Below are positions 1-6,980 of a stretch of DNA of 10,760 nt, in pieces (within the stretch, counting starts at the first letter, position 1; every line of letters begins with the position of its first letter). This DNA is from JAKEGN01 sp964465665 (lineage in GTDB: Bacteria > Pseudomonadota > Gammaproteobacteria > Steroidobacterales > Woeseiaceae), in contig CAYXKM010000185.1 of NCBI GenBank assembly GCA_964465665.1, positions 1 to 10,760 of the forward strand. Direction: 5' to 3'. The notes beneath the pieces were generated by a model. It saw only the letters and a program-made list of their open reading frames with translations, had not been told where the DNA came from and searched no databases. Made by a program: the position numbers and the translations under genes.

Positions 1-778
1 GATTGATAATGAAATTGGCGTGTTTGACCGACACTTCCGCACCGCCGATGCGGTGCCCTTTGAGTCCCGATGCCTCGATGAGCCGGGCAGCATGGTCACC
101 GGGTGGATTGCGGAACACCGATCCGCAGCTCGGCAGCCCCAGCGGTTGAGTGTCCTTGCGCCTGGCCAGCATGGCTTTCAGCGTATCCATGCTGGGCCTG
201 GCCTGCGGATCGAACTCGAGCTCGGCCTCGACGAACCACTCGTTTGCAGGCCCGGTAACACTTCGATAGGCGATTTTGAAATCGGCCGGTGGTCGCTGCC
301 GGATTTCCCCGGACCGGTTGATGGTGGTGACACTGCGCACCCTTTCCCAGGTTTCGCCCCCGTGCGCGCCGGCATTCATTGCCAGCGCCCCACCGACGGC
401 ACCGGGAATACCGGCGAAAAACTCCGACGGTCCCAGGTTCCAGCGGATGCACTGACGGGCAAGCTGGGTGCACGGCACGCTGGAACCTGCGCGAACGCGG
501 TAGTCAGCGGTTTTTTCCAACACGTTGAAGACGCCGGCAGTAGCAATGACGACGCCGGGAATCCCGCCGTCGCGAACCAGAAGATTGCTCCCGAGACCGA
601 ACCAGAACACCGGTACATCCGGGTGCAGGTCACGCAGGAATGCGGACAGATCGTCGATGCCGGCCGGCTTGAAAAATACCTCGGCCGGACCGCCGACACG
701 CCACGAGGTGTGCCGGCTCATCGATTCGTTCTGCCGAATCTCGCCGGCAACTACCGGCGGCTTGATTGCAGCCATCAT
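1..778 (-). CDS. murB: UDP-N-acetylenolpyruvoylglucosamine reductase MurB (partial, 3' end outside window)
   Basis: FAD- and NADPH-dependent cytoplasmic enzyme that reduces UDP-GlcNAc-enolpyruvate to UDP-MurNAc, the second committed step of peptidoglycan precursor synthesis. The 259 visible residues carry the FAD-binding motif GLGSNLLVRD (61-70), GIPGAVGGALAMNAGAHG (123-140), the conserved Tyr-Arg pair (171-172), CGSVFRNPPGD (218-228) with Ser220 at the family's proton-donor position, and KHANFIIN at the edge. The last roughly 40 residues, including the conserved catalytic Glu, lie beyond position 1. The short loop after Tyr-Arg looks like a type II MurB rather than the longer E. coli type, though I judged this by eye. 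Tandem ATGs at 778 and 775 are both possible starts; AGGTGA lies 4 and 7 bases upstream respectively, which favours 775. The gene follows murC by about 22 bases and is probably co-transcribed with it. Confidence 0.95.
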   Translation of the reverse strand, partial: MMAAIKPPVVAGEIRQNESMSRHTSWRVGGPAEVFFKPAGIDDLSAFLRDLHPDVPVFWFGLGSNLLVRDGGIPGVVIATAGVFNVLEKTADYRVRAGSSVPCTQLARQCIRWNLGPSEFFAGIPGAVGGALAMNAGAHGGETWERVRSVTTINRSGEIRQRPPADFKIAYRSVTGPANEWFVEAELEFDPQARPSMDTLKAMLARRKDTQPLGLPSCGSVFRNPPGDHAARLIEASGLKGHRIGGAEVSVKHANFIIN

Positions 779-782
779 GACG

Positions 783-788
783 TCACCT
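783..788 (-). promoter_or_regulatory. Ribosome binding site of murB
   Basis: AGGTGA on the minus strand, in the short gap between the murC stop and the murB tandem ATGs. Spacing is 4 bases to the ATG at 778 and 7 bases to the ATG at 775, so the second ATG has the more usual spacing. This is the only junction in the window with a gap large enough to hold its own Shine-Dalgarno between genes. Confidence 0.55.
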
Positions 789-800
789 GCAGGGAACTGC

Positions 801-2225
801 TCATTTGCGAACCTCCAGTCGGGGTTTGACCGAGAGTTTGTCCGGCAGCCCGGCGGCAAAAGCGCCGATGTCACCGGCACCCATGGTCAGCAGCAGGTCG
901 TCATCCCTGAGCAGACCTTTGAGTGCCGCCGGCAATTTATCCAGGGACTCCACGAACACCGGTTCGACACCTCCGCGGCTGCGCACGGCACGCGCGATCG
1001 CGCGACCGTCGGCCGCGGCGATCGGCGCCTCGCCGGCCGCATACACTTCGAGCAACAGCAGTACATCTGCGGTCGCCAGCACGGATGCAAAATCGTCGAG
1101 AAGGTCCCGGGTCCGCGTGTAACGATGTGGCTGAAACACGAGCACAATCCGACGCCCCGGCCAGCCGGAGCGCGCCGATGCAAGCGTCGCGGCAACCTCG
1201 GTCGGGTGATGTCCGTAGTCGTCGACCAGCATGACCCGGCCACCGGCAATGCGAATCTCACCGAGATTCTGAAAACGCCTGTCGATTCCCTCAAAACCGG
1301 CGAGCGCATCGATCACAGCCTGGTCTGCGATCTGCAGCTCGCCGGCGACCGCGATGGCTGCCAGTGCATTTCGCACGTTATGCAAGCCGGGCAGTTTCAG
1401 TTGAACGCGCAAAATGTCGTCACGGCCCTCGCGCGTGACCGAAAATGAAGTCGCGGCGCCACTGAATACAATATCGTGAGCCCGGACATCGGCGTCGTGC
1501 TCCACACTGTAGGTAATGACCGACCTGCCAATCCTGCCGAAGATGGCATTTATGCCCGGGTCATCGATGCATACGACGGCCAATCCGTAGAATGGCAGGT
1601 TGTGCAGAAACTCGACGAATCCCTGGCGCAGTTTCTCGATGTCACCGTCGTAGGTCGACATGTGATCCGCGTCGATGTTGGTTACGACCGCGAGCATGGG
1701 TTTGAGATGCGAGAAAGATGCGTCGCTCTCATCGGCTTCGGCGACGAGGTATTCGCCCTGGCCCAGCCTTGCATTGCTGTCGGCACTCTTCAGCCTGCCA
1801 CCGATGACGAACGTCGGGTCCAGCCCTCCTTCTGCAAGTACACTTGCTATCAGGCTGGTAGTGGTGGTCTTTCCGTGCGTACCCGCCACTGCGATGGAAT
1901 AGCGAAAACGCATGAGTTCCGCGAGCATCTCGGCACGCGGTACGACAGGCAACTGCGCTGCCCGTGCGGCGGCAACTTCCGGATTGCTGTTGTCGACGGC
2001 GCTCGAGACTACGACGGCATCGGCATCGGCGACATTTGCCGCGTCGTGCCCGATGAAAACGGTGGCACCAAGCCGGCGTAGTCGCAATACCTGGGCATTG
2101 CTCTTCAGATCCGAGCCCTGAACCTGGTAACCGAGACTCAGCATGACCTCGGCAATACCGGACATGCCCGAGCCGCCGATCCCCACAAAGTGCACACAAT
2201 GGATGCGACGCATGCGTTTGATCAT
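801..2225 (-). CDS. murC: UDP-N-acetylmuramate--L-alanine ligase MurC
   Basis: Cytoplasmic ATP-dependent ligase that adds L-alanine to UDP-MurNAc, the first amino acid of the stem peptide. It has 474 residues, normal for the family. The N-terminal UDP-binding domain has GIGGSGM (15-21). The central ATPase domain has the P-loop GTHGKTTTTS (115-124), EADESDASF (163-171), DADH (185-188) and HNVRNALA (282-289). The C-terminal domain has DDYGHHPTE (335-343) and QPHRYTRT (365-372). The DDYGHHPTE and QPHRYTRT motifs distinguish MurC from MurD, MurE and MurF. The open frame extends up to 2342, but those extra residues overlap murG and resemble no MurC. The ATG at 2225 forms an ATGA overlap with the murG stop and has GGAG 7 bases upstream, so I chose it. 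A second ATG at 2213 is possible. Translation is probably coupled to murG. Confidence 0.98.
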   Translation of the reverse strand: MIKRMRRIHCVHFVGIGGSGMSGIAEVMLSLGYQVQGSDLKSNAQVLRLRRLGATVFIGHDAANVADADAVVVSSAVDNSNPEVAAARAAQLPVVPRAEMLAELMRFRYSIAVAGTHGKTTTTSLIASVLAEGGLDPTFVIGGRLKSADSNARLGQGEYLVAEADESDASFSHLKPMLAVVTNIDADHMSTYDGDIEKLRQGFVEFLHNLPFYGLAVVCIDDPGINAIFGRIGRSVITYSVEHDADVRAHDIVFSGAATSFSVTREGRDDILRVQLKLPGLHNVRNALAAIAVAGELQIADQAVIDALAGFEGIDRRFQNLGEIRIAGGRVMLVDDYGHHPTEVAATLASARSGWPGRRIVLVFQPHRYTRTRDLLDDFASVLATADVLLLLEVYAAGEAPIAAADGRAIARAVRSRGGVEPVFVESLDKLPAALKGLLRDDDLLLTMGAGDIGAFAAGLPDKLSVKPRLEVRK

Positions 2226-3319
2226 GATGTCACTCCGGCAAGTTCGAGACAGGAACCGGTGATTCGCTCCAGTGCGTCCGGCATCGCAAGCTCTCTTGCC
2301 AGTTCCGCCCGTTGCCGCAGACCATCGCGACAGGCAAGCCATTCCGCCAGCACTCTCGCAAGCGCGTCATCGTCGAGATCGCGTTCCGCGATCATCGCGG
2401 CCGCGCCGGCCGCAACCATCGGCCGCGCATTCGCTGTCTGGTGGTCGTCAACCGCTGCCGGAAAGGGCACGAAAATCGCTGCAAGGCCGACGGCAGCGAG
2501 TTCGGCAACGGTCAATGCGCCGGCACGGCAGATTACGAGATCCGCCCAGGCATAGGCTTCCGCCATGTCTTCGACAAAAGGCACGAGCTCTGCATCGACG
2601 TTGTGTCGCCGGTAGGCTTCGCGCGCAACATCGAGAGTCCGCTCGCCGGTCTGATGGCGTACCAGCGGCCTGTTGCCGGACGGCAAACGTGCAAGTGCAG
2701 CCGGCACGGTGCGATTCAGCGCCAGCGCGCCCTGGCTGCCGCCAAGCACCAGCAGCCGCAGCGGGCCGGTCCTTGTAGCGAATCGGACCGCCGGCACCGG
2801 CAGTGCCGCAATCTCGCTGCGCACCGGGTTTCCGACGGTCTCGCATTTGACGGCTGGCGGAAAACTGCCCGGGAAGGCTTGCAGCACAACCCGGGCAAGA
2901 CGCGCCAGAAGTCTGTTGGTCATTCCTGCAACCGCGTTTTGCTCATGAATCAAAAGCGGTCGCCGCATGATCCACGCAGCGATGCCTCCGGGCCCGCTGA
3001 CAAATCCGCCCATGCCGAGCACGGCTGCCGGTCGGTGGCGTTGCATGGCCCGCAGTGACTGGTACAGCGCAATGAGCAGTCGACACGGCGCGATCACCAA
3101 AGTGACCATGCCCTTTCCACGCAGTCCCTGCACACTGACCCATTCCATTTCGATACCGGCCGCCGGGACCACCCGCGCTTCGAGTCCTCGCTGTGTTCCG
3201 AGCCACACCACGTGACAGGAATGCGCCGCGAGCGAACGTGCAACCGCCAACGCAGGATAGACGTGTCCGCCGGTGCCGCCAGCCATGACCATGATGGGCC
3301 GCAATATCGGTCCGTTCAT
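2222..3319 (-). CDS. murG: UDP-GlcNAc:undecaprenyl-PP-MurNAc-pentapeptide GlcNAc transferase MurG
   Basis: Membrane-associated GT-B (GT28) glycosyltransferase on the cytoplasmic face. It transfers GlcNAc from UDP-GlcNAc to lipid I, making lipid II. It has 365 residues, close to E. coli MurG (355). The N-terminal domain has the glycine-rich loop GGTGGHV (14-20), GFVSGPGG (105-112) and HEQNAVAG (125-132). GNPVR (163-167) marks the approach to the second domain, which has the third G-loop GGSQGA (193-198), the nucleotide-binding segment RAGALTVAEL (265-274) and VPFPAAVDDHQTANA (284-298). The start at 3319 is an ATGA overlap with the ftsW stop and places the first G-loop at the usual distance from the N-terminus. 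The open frame continues to 3607, but that part overlaps ftsW and has no MurG character. The Shine-Dalgarno is weak (a GGGG run about 8 bases upstream), which fits translation coupled to ftsW. Confidence 0.98.
   Translation of the reverse strand: MNGPILRPIMVMAGGTGGHVYPALAVARSLAAHSCHVVWLGTQRGLEARVVPAAGIEMEWVSVQGLRGKGMVTLVIAPCRLLIALYQSLRAMQRHRPAAVLGMGGFVSGPGGIAAWIMRRPLLIHEQNAVAGMTNRLLARLARVVLQAFPGSFPPAVKCETVGNPVRSEIAALPVPAVRFATRTGPLRLLVLGGSQGALALNRTVPAALARLPSGNRPLVRHQTGERTLDVAREAYRRHNVDAELVPFVEDMAEAYAWADLVICRAGALTVAELAAVGLAAIFVPFPAAVDDHQTANARPMVAAGAAAMIAERDLDDDALARVLAEWLACRDGLRQRAELARELAMPDALERITGSCLELAGVTS
2233..2236 (-). promoter_or_regulatory. Ribosome binding site of murC (inside murG 3' end)
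   Basis: GGAG lies 7 bases upstream of the ATG at 2225, within the last codons of murG. It supports 2225 over the longer open frame and over the internal ATG at 2213. Confidence 0.5.
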
Positions 3320-4509
3320 GCTGTACGCCCCGTCAACGACCTGCGACGGTTGGTCGGGCGCGCATCGACAGCCAGCTCGTGATGAACACGCAGCAGCAGC
3401 CCGATGGCGATCATCATGACTATCAGGCTGCTGCGGCCGTAGCTGATTAGAGGAAGTGTCAGACCCTTGGTCGGCAGCAAGCCCATGTTGACGCCGACAT
3501 TGATGAAAGCCTGCAAGCCAAACCAGGTGCCGATGCCGACAGCTAGAAATGCCTCGAAGTGCCGCTCCGATTCGTTGGCTCGCATGGCAAGCCGAAAAAT
3601 TCGCCACAGCAATGCGAAGAACAGACCTATGATCAGTACCGATCCGAGCAGCCCGAATTCTTCCGCAAAAACTGCAAACACAAAATCGGTATGCGCTTCG
3701 GGCAGGTAGAAGAGTTTTTGTACGCCGTCACCGAGACCCACGCCTATCCATTCACCACGACCGATTGCTATCAACGACTGCGTCAGCTGAAAGCCCGAAT
3801 TAAACGGATCCGACCACGGATCGAGGAATCCGGTGAGACGCGCGAGGCGGTATTCCGAAGTCATGGCGAGAGCTGCCATCGCGGCAATAGCCACGCCGAA
3901 AAACAGGAAGAAGTCCCGCCAGCGTGCACCGGCGACGAACAGCATCGCGAGCACCGTTGCCAGAAGCACAATCGCCGCACCGAAGTCCGGTTCCGCAAGC
4001 AACAGGCCGCACGCCAGGGTAAGCACCAGCATCGGCCGGAGAAATCCGCTGAAACTTTCGCGCAGACATTTGTTCTGACGAACCAGGTAACCGGCGACGT
4101 ACAGCAGCAAACACAGTCGCGCGGGCTCGGATACCTGGAGATTCATCACGCCTATACGCAGCCAGCGGGTGCTGCCGTTCACGGTGTAACCGACCCCGGG
4201 CACAAGAACTATTGTCAGCAAGGCAAGTCCGAGCAACAGCATTACAGGCCCAAGACTCTGCCACAGCCGCATTGGCACCAGCAGGCAGACGAATGCAGCC
4301 ACGGTACCCATAAATGCGGCGAGCAATTGCCGTTCGACGTAGTAGAACGGTTGCCCGGCGTTGCCGTCGGAGACGGATATCGACGCTGATGCGAGGATTA
4401 TCATGCCGCCGATCAGAAGCACCAGCGTGATGGTCAGCAGCACGTGATCGATCTGCAACGGCGTTCGGAGCCTGGCCGGAAATGGCATCGTTACGCTGCC
4501 GATAGTCAT
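3316..4509 (-). CDS. ftsW: Septal peptidoglycan glycosyltransferase FtsW (SEDS family)
   Basis: Polytopic inner-membrane SEDS protein that polymerises lipid II into septal glycan strands together with FtsI. It has 397 residues. A short cytoplasmic N-terminus precedes the first hydrophobic span (about 23-42). Further spans lie near 63-81, 88-104, 130-145, 157-193, 199-217, 288-305, 322-340 and 361-374. Family motifs are NGSTRWLRIG (111-120), SEPARL (127-132), AEPDFGAA (172-179), the large periplasmic loop with PEAHTDFVFAVFAEE (270-284), and LPTKGLTLPLISYG (345-358). The Asp in HTDF is at the position proposed as catalytic in FtsW/RodA. The motif after LISYG reads RSS; I remember Gly as commoner than Arg there. 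The start at 4509 is an ATGA overlap with the murD stop and has GAGG 8 bases upstream. The upstream extension of the frame to 4752 is a shadow of murD. The cluster position next to murD/murG favours FtsW over RodA. Confidence 0.97.
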   Translation of the reverse strand: MTIGSVTMPFPARLRTPLQIDHVLLTITLVLLIGGMIILASASISVSDGNAGQPFYYVERQLLAAFMGTVAAFVCLLVPMRLWQSLGPVMLLLGLALLTIVLVPGVGYTVNGSTRWLRIGVMNLQVSEPARLCLLLYVAGYLVRQNKCLRESFSGFLRPMLVLTLACGLLLAEPDFGAAIVLLATVLAMLFVAGARWRDFFLFFGVAIAAMAALAMTSEYRLARLTGFLDPWSDPFNSGFQLTQSLIAIGRGEWIGVGLGDGVQKLFYLPEAHTDFVFAVFAEEFGLLGSVLIIGLFFALLWRIFRLAMRANESERHFEAFLAVGIGTWFGLQAFINVGVNMGLLPTKGLTLPLISYGRSSLIVMMIAIGLLLRVHHELAVDARPTNRRRSLTGRTA

Positions 4510-5888
4510 GACGGCAACCTCGAAACGAAATCGCAGTAGTCCTGCCCACGCTGCTGGTAGTTCCGGTATTGATCGAAACTTGCGCATGCCGGCGCCAGAA
4601 GGACGGTGTCGCCGGGCTGGGCCAGTTCGACCGCCTTGTGAACGGCATTTTTCATAGTGCCCGCCACGAACACCGGAATCAGTTGATCGAAAGCTTCGGC
4701 AAGCAGCGGCGCATCGCGACCGATAAGTACCGCGGCACGAAGTCTCGTGCACACCGCCCTGGCAAATTCGCCGAAGTCGCCACCTTTGCCGTCGCCCCCG
4801 GCAATCAGCACCACCGGTCCCGGCAGCGATTCGACTGCGGCGGCGGCTGCGCCAACATTGGTTGCCTTCGAATCGTTGATGTAATCGACGCCATTGAACT
4901 GCCTCACAAACTGCATTCGGTGCGGTAACCCGGGAAACTCGTTCAGCACCTGTAACATCGGCGAGAGCGGAAGCCCCATCAGCTCTCCGGCGGCGAGCGC
5001 GGCCAGCGAATTGGCCTGATTGTGTGCACCGACCAGCGCCATGTCCGATGCAGCCAGCAGCAATTGCTCGCCGCGAGCGAGGAAAGTCTGGCCGTCTTCG
5101 ACGACCACGCCGTAGTGCCCTTCCTGCGGCGGATCCATGCCAAAACTGATTGCAGGAACCGATTCCGGTACGTGTGACATCGCCAGCTCGTCGTGACGAT
5201 TCACGACCGCGGCTTTGGCATCCCTGTAGATCCGGTACTTTGCGGCGCGGTATTCATCGACGCTTGTATGCCAGTCAAGGTGATCCGGCGAGATATTCAG
5301 CAGCACTGCGACCTTCGCCGGCAGGCTCGGCGTTCGCTGCAGCTGGAAGCTCGAAAGCTCGAGTACATAGAAGTCGGGCTGGTCTTCTGTCAGCAGGTCC
5401 AGTGCCGGAGTACCCAGGTTGGCGCCGGCGAGGCTCCGCTTTCCTGCGGCGTCGCACATCAATGCGATCAACGTTGTCACTGTGCTCTTGCCATTCGAAC
5501 CGGTGACCGCAACGAATGGCGCCTGCGCTTCCGCAACGAACAATGCAATATCCGAAATGACCTGCAGGCCTTGCTTTCGTGCTTCTGTGATAAACGCGTC
5601 GTGATCGGGTATTCCCGGCGACACGATCATTCGTGATACACCACGCAATAACGTTGTCGGCGGTCTCCCAAGGCTCACTTGCGCATCCGGCCGCAGCTCT
5701 TTCAGCTCGTCGAGACCTGGTGGCTGCTCGCGGGTATCCACGTAAATGGCGTTTGCCGCCTTGCGCGTCAGGTATCGCGCAACCGACAGGCCGCTTGCGC
5801 CAAGGCCAAAGACAAGGTCCTTGCCGTCAGTTGCAGGCGTTGGCAACTCCTGCCTGGTGCGTCTCTTCTTTGCTCTCGCGGCGTTCAT
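4506..5888 (-). CDS. murD: UDP-N-acetylmuramoyl-L-alanine--D-glutamate ligase MurD
   Basis: Cytoplasmic ATP-dependent ligase that adds D-glutamate to UDP-MurNAc-L-Ala. It has 460 residues. The UDP-binding N-terminal domain has GLGASG (28-33) and SPGIP (90-94). The ATPase domain has GSNGKSTVTTL (130-140), GANLGTP (155-161), LELSSFQL (176-183), NISPDHLDWH (198-207), GAHNQANSLAA (287-297) and GLPHRMQ (320-326). The C-terminal domain has NDSKATN (338-344), GGDGKGGDF (364-372) and PACASFDQY (433-441). ELSSFQL and PACASFDQY identify MurD specifically. The ATG at 5888 lies 7 bases after the mraY stop. It gives about 24 residues before the beta strand leading to GLGASG, longer than in E. coli, with a Lys/Arg-rich stretch (residues 5-12). 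No strong Shine-Dalgarno precedes it, so a downstream TTG at 5846 is a weaker alternative start. The 3' end overlaps ftsW by 4 bases. Confidence 0.97.
   Translation of the reverse strand: MNAARAKKRRTRQELPTPATDGKDLVFGLGASGLSVARYLTRKAANAIYVDTREQPPGLDELKELRPDAQVSLGRPPTTLLRGVSRMIVSPGIPDHDAFITEARKQGLQVISDIALFVAEAQAPFVAVTGSNGKSTVTTLIALMCDAAGKRSLAGANLGTPALDLLTEDQPDFYVLELSSFQLQRTPSLPAKVAVLLNISPDHLDWHTSVDEYRAAKYRIYRDAKAAVVNRHDELAMSHVPESVPAISFGMDPPQEGHYGVVVEDGQTFLARGEQLLLAASDMALVGAHNQANSLAALAAGELMGLPLSPMLQVLNEFPGLPHRMQFVRQFNGVDYINDSKATNVGAAAAAVESLPGPVVLIAGGDGKGGDFGEFARAVCTRLRAAVLIGRDAPLLAEAFDQLIPVFVAGTMKNAVHKAVELAQPGDTVLLAPACASFDQYRNYQQRGQDYCDFVSRLPS
4518..4521 (-). promoter_or_regulatory. Ribosome binding site of ftsW (inside murD 3' end)
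   Basis: GAGG lies 8 bases upstream of the ATG at 4509, within the murD coding sequence. It supports this start over the longer open frame reaching 4752. Confidence 0.45.
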
Positions 5889-5895
5889 ATGTTTT

Positions 5896-6978
5896 TCATC
5901 GGATTTTCAGACTCGCAAGTCCGATCAGCACCAGGATTACGGTAATGATCCAGAAGCGAACGATGACCTTCGGCTCTGCCCAGCCTTTGAGTTCAAAATG
6001 ATGGTGTAGCGGCGCCATCCGGAAAACCCGCCGGCCGGTCAGCTTGAATGAAGCCACCTGAATAATGACCGACACGGTTTCGACGACGAACACTCCGCCC
6101 ATGATGGCGAGGATTAGCTCCTGCCGGACGACGACCGCTACAACACCAAGGGCTGCACCAAGCGAAAGTGCACCGATATCTCCCATGAAAACCTGAGCCG
6201 GATAGGTGTTGAACCACAGGAATCCGAGCCCGGCGCCGGCCAGAGCGGCGCAAAAAACCAGGATCTCCCCACTGCCACTGACATAGGGGATGCCCAGGTA
6301 CTGTGAAAAATTGACGTTGCCCGTGACATAGGCGAACACGCCAAGTGCTCCGCCGACCAGCACCGTCGGCATGATGGCAAGTCCGTCGAGGCCGTCAGTC
6401 AGATTGACGGCGTTGCTGAATCCGACGATGAAGAAAAAGGTAACTGCTATCTGAAATATTCCAAGTGGAATTGCCAGATCCTTGAAGTAGGGAATCAGCA
6501 GCGACGTCGAGACTTCATCGGCTGCCATAAGGTACAGAACAACGCCGGCAATGAGTGCCGCAGCCGATTGCCAGAAAAGTTTCTGGCGCGCGGACAGGCC
6601 TGCCGGATTCCGCAACACGAGTTTCTTGTAGTCATCGACGTAACCGATGACTCCGAACGCAAGCGTCACAAACAGTACGACCCAGATGAAGCGATTCTGC
6701 AGGTCGGCCCACATAACCGTGCTGAAGACTATTGCCGTTATGATCAGTGCGCCGCCCATGGTCGGCGTCCCGGCTTTCGGTAAATGCGTCGAGGGACCCA
6801 ACTCGCGCACGGGCTGACCAACCTGATTGGTCGTCAGTCTGGCGATCATTCTCGGACCTATGATGAACGACAGCAGCAGCGCCGTCAGCGCACTGAGGAT
6901 CGCGCGCATCGTCAGGTAATTGAAAACGCCAAATCCCGACTCGAACTGCGTAAGATACCGGGTGAGATACAGCAGCAT
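5896..6978 (-). CDS. mraY: Phospho-N-acetylmuramoyl-pentapeptide transferase MraY
   Basis: Integral inner-membrane enzyme of the polyprenyl-phosphate phosphoglycosyl transferase family. It moves phospho-MurNAc-pentapeptide from UDP to undecaprenyl phosphate, making lipid I. It has 360 residues, the same length as E. coli MraY, and is strongly hydrophobic with about ten predicted spans. Visible motifs are THLPKAGTPTMGG (64-76), the Asp-Asp pair in DDYKK (115-119), NLTDGLDGL (192-200), FMGDIGAL (264-271) with the conserved Asp267, and HHHFELKGW (325-333) in the last cytoplasmic loop. All the Asp and His residues expected at the Mg/UDP site appear present. The ATG at 6978 starts 2 bases after the murF TAG stop and has AGGAG 10 bases upstream, inside murF. 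The gene ends 7 bases before murD. As in most proteobacterial dcw clusters it sits between murF and murD. Confidence 0.98.
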   Translation of the reverse strand: MLLYLTRYLTQFESGFGVFNYLTMRAILSALTALLLSFIIGPRMIARLTTNQVGQPVRELGPSTHLPKAGTPTMGGALIITAIVFSTVMWADLQNRFIWVVLFVTLAFGVIGYVDDYKKLVLRNPAGLSARQKLFWQSAAALIAGVVLYLMAADEVSTSLLIPYFKDLAIPLGIFQIAVTFFFIVGFSNAVNLTDGLDGLAIMPTVLVGGALGVFAYVTGNVNFSQYLGIPYVSGSGEILVFCAALAGAGLGFLWFNTYPAQVFMGDIGALSLGAALGVVAVVVRQELILAIMGGVFVVETVSVIIQVASFKLTGRRVFRMAPLHHHFELKGWAEPKVIVRFWIITVILVLIGLASLKIR

Positions 6979-6980
6979 GT

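Noticed and set aside
1..30. Possible chimera at the left edge, like the one at the right edge
   Set aside because: The last visible residues (VKHANFIIN) are the expected conserved MurB segment, so I see no foreign sequence at this end.
779..800. Possible promoter or terminator between murC and murB
   Set aside because: The gap is only about 22 bases, holds a Shine-Dalgarno, and has no hairpin with a T-run or recognisable -35/-10 pair.
525..1448. 307-codon open frame on the plus strand opposite murC and murB
   Set aside because: It lies antisense to clear MurC coding sequence. Its protein is Arg/Gln-rich low-complexity text with no recognisable domain, as expected for the reverse frame of GC-rich genes.
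2226..2342. Upstream extension of the murC frame (39 extra codons)
   Set aside because: It overlaps murG coding sequence and resembles no MurC N-terminus. The ATGA overlap start at 2225 with GGAG 7 bases upstream is better.
3320..3607. Upstream extension of the murG frame (96 extra codons)
   Set aside because: It is an out-of-frame reading of ftsW without MurG character. The start at 3319 gives the normal MurG length and G-loop position.
3559..4389. 276-codon open frame on the plus strand opposite ftsW
   Set aside because: It is a shadow of the ftsW codons with no recognisable motif. The minus-strand frame carries complete SEDS motifs, so this is not an overlapping antisense gene.
4510..4752. 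Upstream extension of the ftsW frame (81 extra codons)
   Set aside because: It overlaps the murD C-terminal coding region and is polar and Arg-rich, unlike an FtsW N-terminus. The ATGA overlap start at 4509 is preferred.
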